A stretch of 64,000 nucleotides of DNA from Endozoicomonas sp. 8E (GTDB lineage Bacteria; Pseudomonadota; Gammaproteobacteria; Pseudomonadales; Endozoicomonadaceae), in assembly GCF_032883915.1 (NCBI RefSeq), contig NZ_CP120717.1, positions 3,541,697 through 3,605,696 on the forward strand, in the 5' to 3' direction. This document shows positions 39,301 through 49,600 of the stretch, one piece after another. Below the pieces are notes generated by a model, which saw nothing but the letters and a program-made list of their open reading frames with translations, did no database searches and had not been told where the DNA came from. Each line of letters opens with the position of its first letter. Positions within the stretch are counted from its first letter, which is position 1. Position numbers and translations under genes: made by a program.

Positions 39301-40994
39301 AAAAGGAAGTGAAAGAGGTGTTGGGTTGGCCCGAATGGAAACACAAGGGTGGCGAGCTCAATATAAAGCTGCTCCGCATTTTCTCGTCCATGAGTCACGG
39401 CCAAGGCTTGCCCAAACATGAGTCTGTGAAAAAAGTGCTGGACTGGGTAGGTTGCCGGGGGACGCCCAATTACAGGCTACTGCAAATCATGTCCAGGCTC
39501 TGGGCATCAGCAGGGCTACCTGCTATCAAGATGCTGCAACACCGGGAAACACAACTGAAACAGTTACTGCTTACAGAGCTTACCGGAGAACACAGCGACT
39601 CGCGTAATGAAGGAGATGATAAATACAATCATCAGATAAAAACAGTTGCTCTTTATCTTTCCACCCCTAAGCCAGACTGGTCACTAACATGGAGGGTTTT
39701 AAAAGAGTTCTGCCAATTTCATGAACAGACTAAAACGGCTCTGATGCTGGAATCATTGATAGGGCTTTTATCTTCTTCTGGAGGTAAAAGCGTCAAACGC
39801 TACCTTCAGGCTAATCAACAGGATCGGCATTTCTTGTGGCGTCATTCAATGAAAGCCGTGCCTTTGCGCGTGTTAAATAGAGCAATGTTCCTGTGTTCTT
39901 CCGATGAAGACAGGGAGCGTTTAGTCTATTTTGCCAAGCGGCTGAAGTCATTGCCGGATAAAAGACTATGGGAGCAGTATTCAGCTCTGTTGCAACCATT
40001 GTCAGGAGTGCTGAAACTCGAATATATGCAAAGGTTCTATCTGGAAATCCTGCAACCCTTAACAAAGGATGATCAGCTGCGTTTTCTGGATGCCAGCCAT
40101 GCCCAGGCTGTATTCGATCTGTTTCCCTCGTTGAGCGCCCTGCAAAAACTTAGCAGAGAGCATTCTTCCCATTGGTTGAAGAAGCTGCTTGAAGCCTGCC
40201 TGCAACTAAAAACCCATGACATCACCAAAGAAGGCATCCAGATACTGTTTGAAGCGCTGTTCAAAACCCATAGTCTTCTACCCTGGGATAACGATATTCC
40301 CGATCACTTTCTGTCCGGGATGCAAACGACCGACAACAACCATGTTGAGATACCTGTCTCCGGACTTATTCAATCAGGAGAACAGTTAGCCCTGAGCTAT
40401 ATTTCCGTGTTGATGCAGCACCTCAATGAGATGTCTTTTACCGTCAAAGGGCAGTGGCTTGAGGTTGAGGTGCCAGGTGACGGAGTTCAAAACTACCGCT
40501 TTCCAATGCCACAGCTGGAAATACAGGATGAAAAAATGGCCATCAGCAACTGGTCAGAGGAGCAGTTCAGGACTGTTTTGAAAATCACCGGGATATCTGA
40601 ACACTATTATTTGACCGCAGATCAATGGCAGAAACTGGATAACGTTCAATCCAGGCAAGCTGAAGCCTATCAGCCAGAGAATGAATTGGAACCACAAAAA
40701 CAGGTGTTCGGCAGTTTATGGTTAAAGCTCAATCAGACAGAAGTCTTTGGCAGCGAAATACTGAATTTACTGGAGGAGTATGAGAGCGAAATGGAGCTTA
40801 TGCATACAGTGACCCTCCTTAAAAAAGCCAAAATCGATAGCGCTACTCACATACTGGAAGAATGGCGGCAAAGGGCGTGCAGGAAAATAGAACAGTTAAA
40901 AAAGCAAGACCCTTTATTATCCGATGTTGATCCTGATGTTTATCAGGATTGTCAGGAACTGGAGTTGCTTGATGAGTGTGGGAGTATTTTCTAA
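36324..40994 (+). CDS. Giant 39-residue-repeat protein, paralogue 8 (1556 aa, shortest)
   Basis: The shortest intact member, because it has only 13 repeats (residues 552-1041); variable residues NNSHSNNSSNHHH. The last unit has M-S-H in place of M-N-H, one of the rare losses of the fixed Asn. Against paralogue 10 the length difference (225 residues) is exactly six units minus nine residues in the element-derived and linker region, so length variation within the family is almost all repeat number. The C-terminal domain is nearly identical to that of paralogue 7. Confidence 0.9.
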   Translation: MRRSQQKKAACSMVRSLLLLVTMLFGDLLHALELVGSSPLPAHFLYSHKLAEPEQPDPLRGCHELTPVIPGLILVIPGFILVIPAKAGIHTDSPPEPYRPVPPWPCHPREGRDPPLALDSRLRGNDDLRAWERAVGVLRQPPERGNELLEFYVPPEVLENTSNGLITRGAAGGDDGDKPPDGNSRSPEPERQPYLTLVPDPVQTCLQQKKQLLIILQIKRLWAIMTGQTTLARILSDRIMVIESDLLDLERSDPDTIQPGLIQTWLAENGQELRVYREMVSGKYSGRQTGNGKKNSSSRTTKASTTATTGQTGQASGSVARNRGTGSTGANGRGGDDPLKPSAEQDTGHSVVACSKCDKALNSQELERVANQTAASALLCDKCLSGIQGNKRVRRIREEAEPDSSEPARKKKKGPARKRKNSTAVAEPAAKKKKPPDTQIPDDPLEKIKANIKYELSQEELKKVQTLVAVFKKKNITVKNTFYKLSGFVDRKSFNGFFDNAAAFFGHLSENFKNTGMLTSMLGDKKKHIRSFAERSLSELEYLASLDAVTSFSSMNNRKGVPTHEQVKAILGWPEWKGRDGEFNTKLFRSFSSMNNGKGMLKHEQVKEVLGWPEWKDKDGEFSMELFRAFSSMNSGKGMLKHEEVEEVLSWPEWKDKDGEFSMELFRAFSSMNHGKGIMKHEQVKEVLGWSEWKDRYGEFNMELFRSFSSMNSSKGMIKHEEVKGVLGWLEWKDKDGEFNMELFRSFSSMNNGKGILKHEQVKEVLGWPEWKDKHGEFSMELFRSFSSMNNGKGVLKKKEVKEVLGWPEWKDKDGEFSMELFRSFSSMNSGKGILKHEQVKEVLGWLEWKDKDGEFNMDLFRSFSSMNSGKGMLKHEQVKEVPGWPEWKDKYGEFSMELFRTFSSMNNGKGVLIKKEVKEVLGWPEWKDKDGEFSMELLRAFSSMNHGKGMLRQKEVKEILGWPEWKDTDGEFSMELFRAFSSMNHGKGMLKQKEVKEVLGWPEWKHKGGELNIKLLRIFSSMSHGQGLPKHESVKKVLDWVGCRGTPNYRLLQIMSRLWASAGLPAIKMLQHRETQLKQLLLTELTGEHSDSRNEGDDKYNHQIKTVALYLSTPKPDWSLTWRVLKEFCQFHEQTKTALMLESLIGLLSSSGGKSVKRYLQANQQDRHFLWRHSMKAVPLRVLNRAMFLCSSDEDRERLVYFAKRLKSLPDKRLWEQYSALLQPLSGVLKLEYMQRFYLEILQPLTKDDQLRFLDASHAQAVFDLFPSLSALQKLSREHSSHWLKKLLEACLQLKTHDITKEGIQILFEALFKTHSLLPWDNDIPDHFLSGMQTTDNNHVEIPVSGLIQSGEQLALSYISVLMQHLNEMSFTVKGQWLEVEVPGDGVQNYRFPMPQLEIQDEKMAISNWSEEQFRTVLKITGISEHYYLTADQWQKLDNVQSRQAEAYQPENELEPQKQVFGSLWLKLNQTEVFGSEILNLLEEYESEMELMHTVTLLKKAKIDSATHILEEWRQRACRKIEQLKKQDPLLSDVDPDVYQDCQELELLDECGSIF
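36513..36778 (+). repeat. dRS3-like repeat element in frame (paralogue 8)
   Basis: Two leading 21-bp units, then the inverted motif pair. Confidence 0.85.
37977..39446 (+). repeat. 117-bp coding repeat array, 13 units
   Basis: Exact 117-bp phase; the smallest array in the window. Confidence 0.95.
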
Positions 40995-41181
40995 AAAGAC
41001 TTGTGTCGTCTGATAAGGCTTCTAAAAAAAACTGTCTGCCAACTCCGTTTATGGAAAGCTCGCCAGTGCGGTGCTATAAAATCTAGCGCAAACGTGAATC
41101 ATCAGGCCTAAGTCGGATGACGTGCGAATTTTTTCCACTAGCGAATGGATTCACAGAAGCTGATTTTATTAGCCTGGATCT
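40995..41181 (+). promoter_or_regulatory. Spacer 8/9: conserved promoter-like module
   Basis: TATAAA lies at 41075-41080, 102 bp before the ATG. Confidence 0.4.
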
Positions 41182-44100
41182 ATGAGACGCTCACAACAAA
41201 AAAAAGCTGCCTGCTTGATGGTCCGATCACTGCTTGTGCTAGTGACGATGTTGTTTGGGGATTCGCTGCATGCACTGGAATTAGTCGGCTCAAGTCCGCT
41301 ACCAGCTCATTTCCTGTATTCCAATAAGTTGGCTGAACCTGGACAGCCCGATCCTCTTCGAGGGTGTCACGAGTTGACGCCCGTCATTCCCGGCTTAATT
41401 CTCGTCATTCCCGGCTTCATTCACGTCATTCCCGCGAAGGCGGGAATCCACACTGACTCACCACCAGAACCCTACTGCCCGGTGCCCCCCTGGCCTTGTC
41501 ATCCCCGAGAAGGCAGAGATCCACCGTTGGCGCTGGATTCCCGCCTTCGCGGGAATGACGACCTCAGAGCATGGGAACGAGCTGTTGGAGTTTTGCGACA
41601 GCCTCCGGAGCGTGGGAACGAGTTGTTGGAGTTTTACGTGCCCCCTGAAGTTCTGGAGAACACTTCTAATGGTCTGATCACCAGGGGCGCCGCCGGAGGA
41701 GATGATGGCGATAAGCCACCTGACGGAAACAGCGGGAGTCCTGACCCAGAGCCCCAACCCGTTCTCACCCTTATTCCTGATCCTGTCCAAACTTATCTGC
41801 AGCAAAAAAGACAACTGCTTCTAATATTACAAATCAAACGACTATGGGCAATTATAACAGGCCAAACCACGCTGGCCCGGATTTTGTCAGACCGGATCAT
41901 GGTGATTGAAGCCGATCTTCTTGATCTGGAAAGATCGGACCCTGGCACGATTCAACCGGGGCTGCTTCAGACATGGCTGGCAGAGAATGGTCAGGAACTC
42001 AGAGTTTACCGTGAGATGGTTTCTGGCAAATATTCTGGCAGGCAGATGGGCAACGGGAAAAAGAACAAATCCTCCCGAACGACCAAAGCATCAACGACCG
42101 CGACAACAGGTCAGACCGGCCAGACAAGGGGATCTGCTGCCCGTAACAAGGGAACCGGTTCGACAGGCGCCAATGGTCGTGGAGGCGATGACCCACTGAA
42201 ACCCTCAGCTGAGCAGCATACCGGACATTCGGTTGTCGCTTGTTCGAAGTGTGACAGGGCATTGAATCCACAGGAATTAAGACGTTTAGCAAATCAGACA
42301 GCAGCTTCAGCGTTGTTGTGTAACAAGTGCCTGTCCGGCATTCAAGGTAACAAAAGGGCAAGACGAATCCGGGAAGAAGCAGAACCGGATTCATCAGAAC
42401 CTGCTCCGAAAAAAAAGAAGGAGCCAGGTAGAAAGAGAAATAATTCAAAAGCAGCTGCTACTGCACCACCGGCCAAAAAAAAGAAACCGCCAGACACTCA
42501 AATTCCCGATGATCCGTTAGAAAATATAAAAGCAAATATCAAGTACGAATTAACTCGGGTAGAGCTGAAAAAAGTGCAAACCCTGATGGCGGTATTCAAG
42601 AAAAAAAACATCACTGTAAAAAACACTTTTTATAAGCTGCTTTGTTTCGTAGATAGAGATTCTTTTAATGGTTTCTTCGATAATGCCGCCGCCTTTTTTG
42701 GGCACCTTTCTGAAAACTTCAAAAATACAGGTATGTTGACCGGCATGCTGGATAATAGCAAAAAACATATCCGTAGTTTTGCAGAGCGTAGCCAGGATGA
42801 ACTCGAATATTTAGCGAGTTTAGATGTAGTGACTTCTTTCTCGTCCATGAATAATGGCAAGGGCGTGCCCACAAATAAGGAAGTGAAAGCAATACTGGAC
42901 TGGCCAGAATGGAAAGACAGGGATGGTGAGTTTAATACGAAGTTGTTCCGATCCTTCTCGTCAATGAATCGTCGCAAAGGCTTGCTCAAACATGAACAAG
43001 TGCAAGAGGTGCTGGGCTGGCCGGAGTGGAAAGACAAGGATGGCGAGTTCAGTATCGAGCTGTTCCGCCCTTTCTCATCCATGAACAATGGTAAAGGCGT
43101 GCCCACACATGAGCAAGTCAAAGAGGTGCTGAGCTGGCCGGAATGGAAAGACAAGGATGGTGAGTTCAGTATGGAGCTGCTCCGTTCCTTCTCGTCTATG
43201 AATAGTGGCAAAGGCGTGCTCAAACATGATGAAGTGAGAGAGGTGCTGGGCTGGCCGGAATGGAAAGACAAGGATGGCGAGTTCAACATTGAGCTGTTCC
43301 GAGCCTTCTCGTCCATGAATAGCAGCAAGGGCATGATTAAACATGAGGAAGTCAAAGAGGTGCTGGACTGGCTGGAATGGAAAGACAAGGATGGCGAGTT
43401 CAATATGGAGCTGTTCCGCTCCTTCTCATCCATGAGCAATGGTAAAGGCGTGCTCAAAAAAAAGGAAGTGAAAGAGGTGCTGGGCTGGCCGGAATGGAAA
43501 GACAAGGATGGCGAGTTCAGTATGGAACTGTTCCGCGCCTTCTCATCCATGAATCATGGCAAAGGTGTGCTCAAACATGAGCAAGTGAAGAAGGTGCTGG
43601 GCTGGCCGGAATGGAAAGACAAGGATGGTGAGTTCAGTATGGAGCCGTTCCGCGCCTCCTCATCTATGAATCATGGCAAAGGCATCCTCAAACAAGAGGA
43701 AGTGAAAGATGTGCTGGGCTGGCCAGAATGGAAAGACAAGGATGGCGAGTTCAACATGGAGCTGTTCCGCGCCTTCTCGTCTATGAATCATGGCAAAGGC
43801 ATGCTCATACATGAGCAAGTGAAAGAGGTGCTGGGTTGGCCGGAATGGAAAGACAAGGATGGCGAGTTCAGTATGGATCTGTTCCGTTCCTTCTCATCCA
43901 TGAACAATAGTAAAGGCATGCTCAAAAACAAGGAAGTGAAAGAGGTGCTGGGTTGGCCGGAATGGAAAGATGAGGATGGCGAGTTCAGTATGGAGCTGTT
44001 CCGCTCCTTCTCATCCATGAATAGTGGCAAAGGCATGCTCAAACAAGAGGAAGTGAAAGAGGTGCTGAACTGGCAGGAATGGAAAGACAGGGATGGCGAG

Positions 44101-46434
44101 TTTAATACGAAGTTGTTCCGATCCTTCTCGTCAATGAACAATCGCAAAGGCATGATTAAACATGAGGAAGTGAAAGAGGCACTGAGCTGGCCGCAATGGA
44201 AAGACAAGGATGGCGAGTTCAATATGGAACTGTTCCGCGCCTTCTCATCCATGAACAGTGGTAAAGGCATGCTCAAGCATGAGGAAGTGAAAGAGGTGCT
44301 GGGCTGGCCGGAATGGAAAGATGAGGATGGCGAGTTCAGTATGGAGCTTTTCCGCGCCTTCTCATCCATGAATAGTGGCAAAGGCATGCTCAAACAAAAG
44401 GAAGTGAAAGAGGTGTTGGGCTGGCCGGAATGGAAGGAAAAGGATGGCGAGTTCAGTATGGAGCTGTTCCGCGCCTTCTCATCCGTGAATAATAGCAAAG
44501 GCATCCTTAAACAAGAGGAAGTGAAAGAGGTGCTGGACTGGCCGGAATGGAAAAACAGGGATGGCGAGTTCAATATGGAGCTGTTCCGCTCGTTCTCGTC
44601 TATGAATAGTGGTAAAGGCATCCTCAAACATGAGCAAGTAAAAGAGGTGCTCGGCTGGCCGGAATGGAAAGACAAGGATGGCGAGTTCAACATTGAGCTG
44701 TTCCGAGCCTTTTCATCCATGAATCATGGCAAAGGCATGCTCAAACAAAAGGAAGTGAAAGAGATGTTGGGTTGGCCTGAATGGAAACACAATGGTGGCA
44801 AACTCAATATAAAGCTGTTCCGTGTTTTCTCGTCCATGAATCACGGCCAAGGCTTGCCCAAACACGAGCCTGTGAAAAAAGTGCTGGACTGGATAGGTTG
44901 CCGGGGGGCGCCCAATCACAGGTTACTGCAAATCATGCTCAGGCTCTGGGCATCAGCAGGGCTACCTGCTATCAAGCTGCTGCAACACTGGGAAACACAA
45001 CTGAAACAGTTACTGCTTACAGAACTTACCGGAGAGCACTGCAACCCGCATAATGAAGGAGATGATAAATACAATCGCCTGATAAAAACAGTCGCTCTTT
45101 ATCTTTCCACCCCCAAGCCAGACTGGTCGCTAAAATGGACGGTTTTAAAACAGTTCTGCCAATTGCATAAAGAGACTAAAACGCTTCTGATGCTGGAATC
45201 ATTGATAGGATTTTTATCTTCTTCTGGAGGAAAAAGCGTCAAACGCTACCTTCAGGCTAATCAACAGGATAAGCATTTTTTGTGGCGTCATTCAATGAAA
45301 GCCGTGCCTTTGCGCGTGTTAAATAGAGCAATGTTCCTGTTTTCTTCCGATGAAGACAGGAAGCGTTTTGTCTATTTTGCCAAGCGGCTGAAGTCATTGC
45401 CGGATAAAAGGCTATGGGAGCAATACTCAGCCCGGTTGCAATCATTGTCAGGAGTGCTGAAACTCGAATATATGCAAGTGTTCTATCTGGAAATTCTGCA
45501 GCCCTTAACAAAAGATGATCAACTGCGTTTTCTGGATGCCAGCCATGCCCAGGCTATATTCGATCTGTTTCCCTCGTTAAGCGCCCTGCAAAAACTCAGC
45601 AGAGAGCATTCTTCCCATTGGCTAAACAAGCTACTTGAAGCCTGCCTGCAACTAAAAACCCATGACATCACCAAAGAAGGCATCCAGATACTGTTTGAAG
45701 CGCTGCTCAAAACCCATAGTCTTCTACCCTGGGATAACGATATTCCCGATCACTTTTTGTCCGGGATGCGAACAACCGACAATAATCATGTTGAGGTACC
45801 CGTCTCCGGACTTATCCAGTCAGGAGAACAGTTGGCCCTAAGCTATATCGCTGTGTTGATGCAGAACCTCAATGAGATGTCCTTTACCGTCAAAGGGCAA
45901 TGGCTTGAGGTGCCAGGTGACGGAGTTCAAAACTACCGCTTTCCAATGCCACAGCTGGAAATACAGGATGAAAAAATGGCCATCAGCAACTGGTCAGAGG
46001 AGCAGTTCAGGACTGTTTTGAAAATCACCGGGATATCTGAACACTATTATTTGACTGCAGATCAATGGCAGAAACTGGATAACGTTCAATCCAGGCAAGC
46101 TGAAGCCTATCAGCCAGAGAATGAATTGGAACCACAAAAACAGGCGTTTGGCAGTTTATGGTTAAAGCTGAACCAGACAGAAATCTTTGGCAGCGAAATA
46201 CTGAATTTACTGGAGGAGTATGAGATCGAAATGGAGCTTATGCATACAGTGACCCTCCTTAAAAAAGCCAAAATCGATACCGATAACCGCATACTGGAAG
46301 AATGGCGGCAACGGGCGTGCAGTAAAATAGAACAGTTAAAAAAACAAGACCCTTTATTATCCGATGTTGATCCTGATGTTTATCAGGGTTGTCAGGAACT
46401 GGAGTTGCTTGATGGGTGTGGGAGTATTTTCTAA
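41182..46434 (+). CDS. Giant 39-residue-repeat protein, paralogue 9 (1750 aa)
   Basis: Standard layout with 18 repeats at residues 553-1237; variable residues NRNSSNHHHNSNSSNSHH. Unit 6 has M-S-N in place of M-N. The lead-in differs slightly (E-L-T-R-V-E-L-K, K-L-L-C-F-V-D). The C-terminal domain lacks the two residues E-V before P-G-D-G (L-E-V-P-G-D), as in paralogue 4, and the last helix carries T-D-N-R-I-L, close to paralogue 1 (T-D-N-C-I-L). These shared marks cut across the subgroups and fit exchange between copies. Confidence 0.9.
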   Translation: MRRSQQKKAACLMVRSLLVLVTMLFGDSLHALELVGSSPLPAHFLYSNKLAEPGQPDPLRGCHELTPVIPGLILVIPGFIHVIPAKAGIHTDSPPEPYCPVPPWPCHPREGRDPPLALDSRLRGNDDLRAWERAVGVLRQPPERGNELLEFYVPPEVLENTSNGLITRGAAGGDDGDKPPDGNSGSPDPEPQPVLTLIPDPVQTYLQQKRQLLLILQIKRLWAIITGQTTLARILSDRIMVIEADLLDLERSDPGTIQPGLLQTWLAENGQELRVYREMVSGKYSGRQMGNGKKNKSSRTTKASTTATTGQTGQTRGSAARNKGTGSTGANGRGGDDPLKPSAEQHTGHSVVACSKCDRALNPQELRRLANQTAASALLCNKCLSGIQGNKRARRIREEAEPDSSEPAPKKKKEPGRKRNNSKAAATAPPAKKKKPPDTQIPDDPLENIKANIKYELTRVELKKVQTLMAVFKKKNITVKNTFYKLLCFVDRDSFNGFFDNAAAFFGHLSENFKNTGMLTGMLDNSKKHIRSFAERSQDELEYLASLDVVTSFSSMNNGKGVPTNKEVKAILDWPEWKDRDGEFNTKLFRSFSSMNRRKGLLKHEQVQEVLGWPEWKDKDGEFSIELFRPFSSMNNGKGVPTHEQVKEVLSWPEWKDKDGEFSMELLRSFSSMNSGKGVLKHDEVREVLGWPEWKDKDGEFNIELFRAFSSMNSSKGMIKHEEVKEVLDWLEWKDKDGEFNMELFRSFSSMSNGKGVLKKKEVKEVLGWPEWKDKDGEFSMELFRAFSSMNHGKGVLKHEQVKKVLGWPEWKDKDGEFSMEPFRASSSMNHGKGILKQEEVKDVLGWPEWKDKDGEFNMELFRAFSSMNHGKGMLIHEQVKEVLGWPEWKDKDGEFSMDLFRSFSSMNNSKGMLKNKEVKEVLGWPEWKDEDGEFSMELFRSFSSMNSGKGMLKQEEVKEVLNWQEWKDRDGEFNTKLFRSFSSMNNRKGMIKHEEVKEALSWPQWKDKDGEFNMELFRAFSSMNSGKGMLKHEEVKEVLGWPEWKDEDGEFSMELFRAFSSMNSGKGMLKQKEVKEVLGWPEWKEKDGEFSMELFRAFSSVNNSKGILKQEEVKEVLDWPEWKNRDGEFNMELFRSFSSMNSGKGILKHEQVKEVLGWPEWKDKDGEFNIELFRAFSSMNHGKGMLKQKEVKEMLGWPEWKHNGGKLNIKLFRVFSSMNHGQGLPKHEPVKKVLDWIGCRGAPNHRLLQIMLRLWASAGLPAIKLLQHWETQLKQLLLTELTGEHCNPHNEGDDKYNRLIKTVALYLSTPKPDWSLKWTVLKQFCQLHKETKTLLMLESLIGFLSSSGGKSVKRYLQANQQDKHFLWRHSMKAVPLRVLNRAMFLFSSDEDRKRFVYFAKRLKSLPDKRLWEQYSARLQSLSGVLKLEYMQVFYLEILQPLTKDDQLRFLDASHAQAIFDLFPSLSALQKLSREHSSHWLNKLLEACLQLKTHDITKEGIQILFEALLKTHSLLPWDNDIPDHFLSGMRTTDNNHVEVPVSGLIQSGEQLALSYIAVLMQNLNEMSFTVKGQWLEVPGDGVQNYRFPMPQLEIQDEKMAISNWSEEQFRTVLKITGISEHYYLTADQWQKLDNVQSRQAEAYQPENELEPQKQAFGSLWLKLNQTEIFGSEILNLLEEYEIEMELMHTVTLLKKAKIDTDNRILEEWRQRACSKIEQLKKQDPLLSDVDPDVYQGCQELELLDGCGSIF
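41371..41636 (+). repeat. dRS3-like repeat element in frame (paralogue 9)
   Basis: Two leading 21-bp units (second translated F-I-H-V), then the inverted motif pair. Confidence 0.85.
42838..44892 (+). repeat. 117-bp coding repeat array, 18 units
   Basis: Exact 117-bp phase across 18 units. Confidence 0.95.
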
Positions 46435-46622
46435 AAAGACTTTTGTCGTCTGATAAGGCTTCTAAAAACAAACTGTCTGCCAACTCCGTTCATGGCAAGC
46501 TTGCCAGTGCGGTGCTATAAAATCTAGCGCAAACGTGAATCATCAGGCCTAAGCCGGATGACGTACGAATTTTTTCCACTAGCGAACGGATTCACAGAAG
46601 CTGATTTTATTAGCCTGGATCT
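46435..46622 (+). promoter_or_regulatory. Spacer 9/10: conserved promoter-like module
   Basis: TATAAA lies at 46516-46521, 102 bp before the ATG. The palindrome TGGCAAGCTTGCCA is intact (46493-46506). Confidence 0.4.
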
Positions 46623-49600
46623 ATGAGACGCTCACAACAAAAAAAAGCTGCCTGCTCGATGGTCCGATCACTGCTTCTGCTAGTGACGATGTTGTCTGGG
46701 GATTCGCTGCATGCATTGGAATTAGTCGGCTCAAGTCCGCTACCAGCTCATTTCCTGTATTCCCATAAGTTAGCTGTACCTGAACAGCCCGATCCTCTTC
46801 GAGGGTGTCACGAGTTGACTCCCGTCATTCCCGGCTTAATTCTCGTCATTCCCGCGAAGGCGGGAATCCACACTGACTCACCACCAGAACCATACCGCCC
46901 GGTGCCCCCCTGGCCTTGTCATCCCCGAGAGGGCAGGGATCCACCGTTGGCGCTGGATTCCCGCCTTCGCGGGAATGACGACCTCAGAGCATGGGAACGA
47001 GCTGTTGAAGTTTTGCGACAGTCTCCGGAGCGTGGGAACGAGTTGTTGGAGTTTTACGTGCCCCCTGAAGTTTTGGAGAAAACTTCTAATGCGCTGATCG
47101 CCAGGGGCGCCGGAGATGATGGCGATAAGCCACCTGACGGAAACAGCGGGAGTCTTGACCCAGAGCCCCAACCTGACCTTACCCTTGTTTCTGATCCTGT
47201 CCAAACCTGCCTGCAGCAAAAAAGACAACTGCTTCTAATATTACGAATCAAACGACTATGGGCAATTATGACAGGCCAAACCACGCTGGCCCGGATTTTG
47301 TCAGACCGGATCATGGTGATTGAGGCCGATCTTCTTGATCTGGAAAGGTCAGACCCTGACACGATTCAACCGGGGCTGATTCAGACATGGCTGGCGGAGA
47401 ACGGTCAGGAACTCAGAGTTTACAGTGAGACTGTTTCTGGCAAATATTCTGGCCGACAGACAGGTAACGGGAAAAAGAATTCATCCTCCCGAACGACCAA
47501 AGCATCAACGACCGCGACAACAGGTCAGACCGGCCAGACAAGCAGATCTGCTGCCCGTAACAAGGGAACCGGTTCGACAGGCGCCAATGGTCGTGGAGGC
47601 GATGACCCACTGAGTCCATCAGCTGAGCAGGATACGGGTAACTCAATTGTCACTTGTTCAAAATGTGACAAAGTACTGAATCCACAGGAATTAGAACGTG
47701 TAGCAAATCAGACAGCAGCTTCAGCGTTGTTGTGCAACAAGTGCCTGTCGGGCATTCAAGGTAACAAAAGGGTAAGACGAATCCGGGAAGAAGCAGAACC
47801 GGATTCATCAGAACCTGCTCCGAAAAAAAAGAAGGGCCCGGGTAGAAAGAGAAAAAATTCAACAGCTGTTGCTGAACCAGCGGCCAAAAAAAAGAAACCG
47901 GCAGACACTCAAATTCCCGATGATCCGTTAGAAAAAATAAAAGCAAATATCAAGTACGAATTAAGTCAGGAAGAGCTGAAAAAAGTGCAAACCCTGGTGG
48001 CGGTATTCAAGAAAAAAAACATCACTGTAAAAAACACTTTTTATAAGCTGTCTGGTTTTGTAGATAGAAAGTCTTTTAATGGTTTCTTCGATAATGCTGC
48101 CGCCTTTTTTGGACACCTTTCTGAAAACTTCAAAAATACAGGCATGCTGACCAGCATGCTGGGTGATAAAAAAAAACATATCCGAAGTTTTGCAGAGCGT
48201 AGCCTGAGTGAACTCGAGTATTTAGCAAGTTTGGATGTATTGAGTTCCTTCTCGTCCATGAATAATCGCAAAGGCGTGCCTACACATGAACAAGTGAAAG
48301 AGGTGCTGGGCTGGCCAGAATGGAAAGACAGGGATGGTGAGTTTAATACGAAGTTGTTCCGTTCCTTCTCGTCAATGAACAATGGCAAAGGCATGCTCAA
48401 ACATGAGCAAGTGAAAGAGGTGCTGGGCTGGCCGGAATGGAAGGACAAGGATGGCGAGTTCAGTATGGAGCTGTTCCGCTCCTTCTCATCCATGAACAAT
48501 GGTAAAGGCGTGCCCACACATGAGCAAGTGAAAGAGGTGCTGGGCTGGCCGGAATGGAAGGACAAGGATGGCGATTTCAGTATGGAGCTGTTCCGCGCCC
48601 TCTCATCCATGAACAATGGTAAAGGCGTGCCCACACATGAGCAAGTGAAAGAGGTGCTGGGCTGGCCGGAATGGAAGGACGAGGATGGTGAGTTCAACAT
48701 TGAGCTGTTTCGCGCCTTCTCGTCCATGAATAGCAGCAAAGGCATGATTAAACATGAACAAGTGAAAGAGGTGCTGGGCTGGCTGGAATGGAGAGACAAG
48801 GATGGCGAGTTCAATATGGAGTTGTTCCGCTCTTTCTCATCCATGAATAGCAGCAAGGGCATGATTAAACATGAGGAAGTGAAAAAGGTGCTGGGCTGGC
48901 TGGAATGGAAAGACAAGAATGGCGAGTTCAGTATGGAGCTGTTCCGCTCCTTCTCATCCATGAACAATGGTAAAGGCGTGCTCAATAAAAAGGAAGTGAA
49001 GGAGGTGCTGGGCTGGCCGGAATGGAAGGACAAGGATGGCGATTTCAGTATGGAGCTGTTCCGCTCCCTCTCATCCATGAACAATGGTAAAGGCGTGCCC
49101 ACACATGAGCAAGTGAAAGAGGTGCTGGGCTGGCCGGAATGGAAACACAAGGATAGTGAGTTCAGTATGGAGCTGTTCCGCGCCTTCTCATCCATGAACA
49201 GTAGCAAAGGCATGCTCAAACATGAGGAAGTGATAGAGGTGCTGGGCTGGCCGGAATGGAAAGACAGGGATGGCGAGTTCAGTATGGAGCTATTCCGCTC
49301 CCTCTCATCCATGAACAGTAGTAAAGGCATGCTCAAACAAGAGGACGTGAGAGAAGTGCTGGGCTGGCCGGAATGGAAAGACAGGGATGGCGAGTTCAGT
49401 ATGGAGCTATTCCGCTCCTTCTCATCCATGAACAATGGTAAAGGCATGCTCAAACAAGAGGAAGTGAAAGAGGTGCTGGGCTGGCCGGAATGGAAAGACA
49501 AGGATGGTGAGTTCAGTATTGAGCTGTTCCGCTCCTTCTCATCCATGAACGGTGGTAAAGGCATGCTCAAACAAGAGGAAGTGAAAGAGATGTTGGGCTG

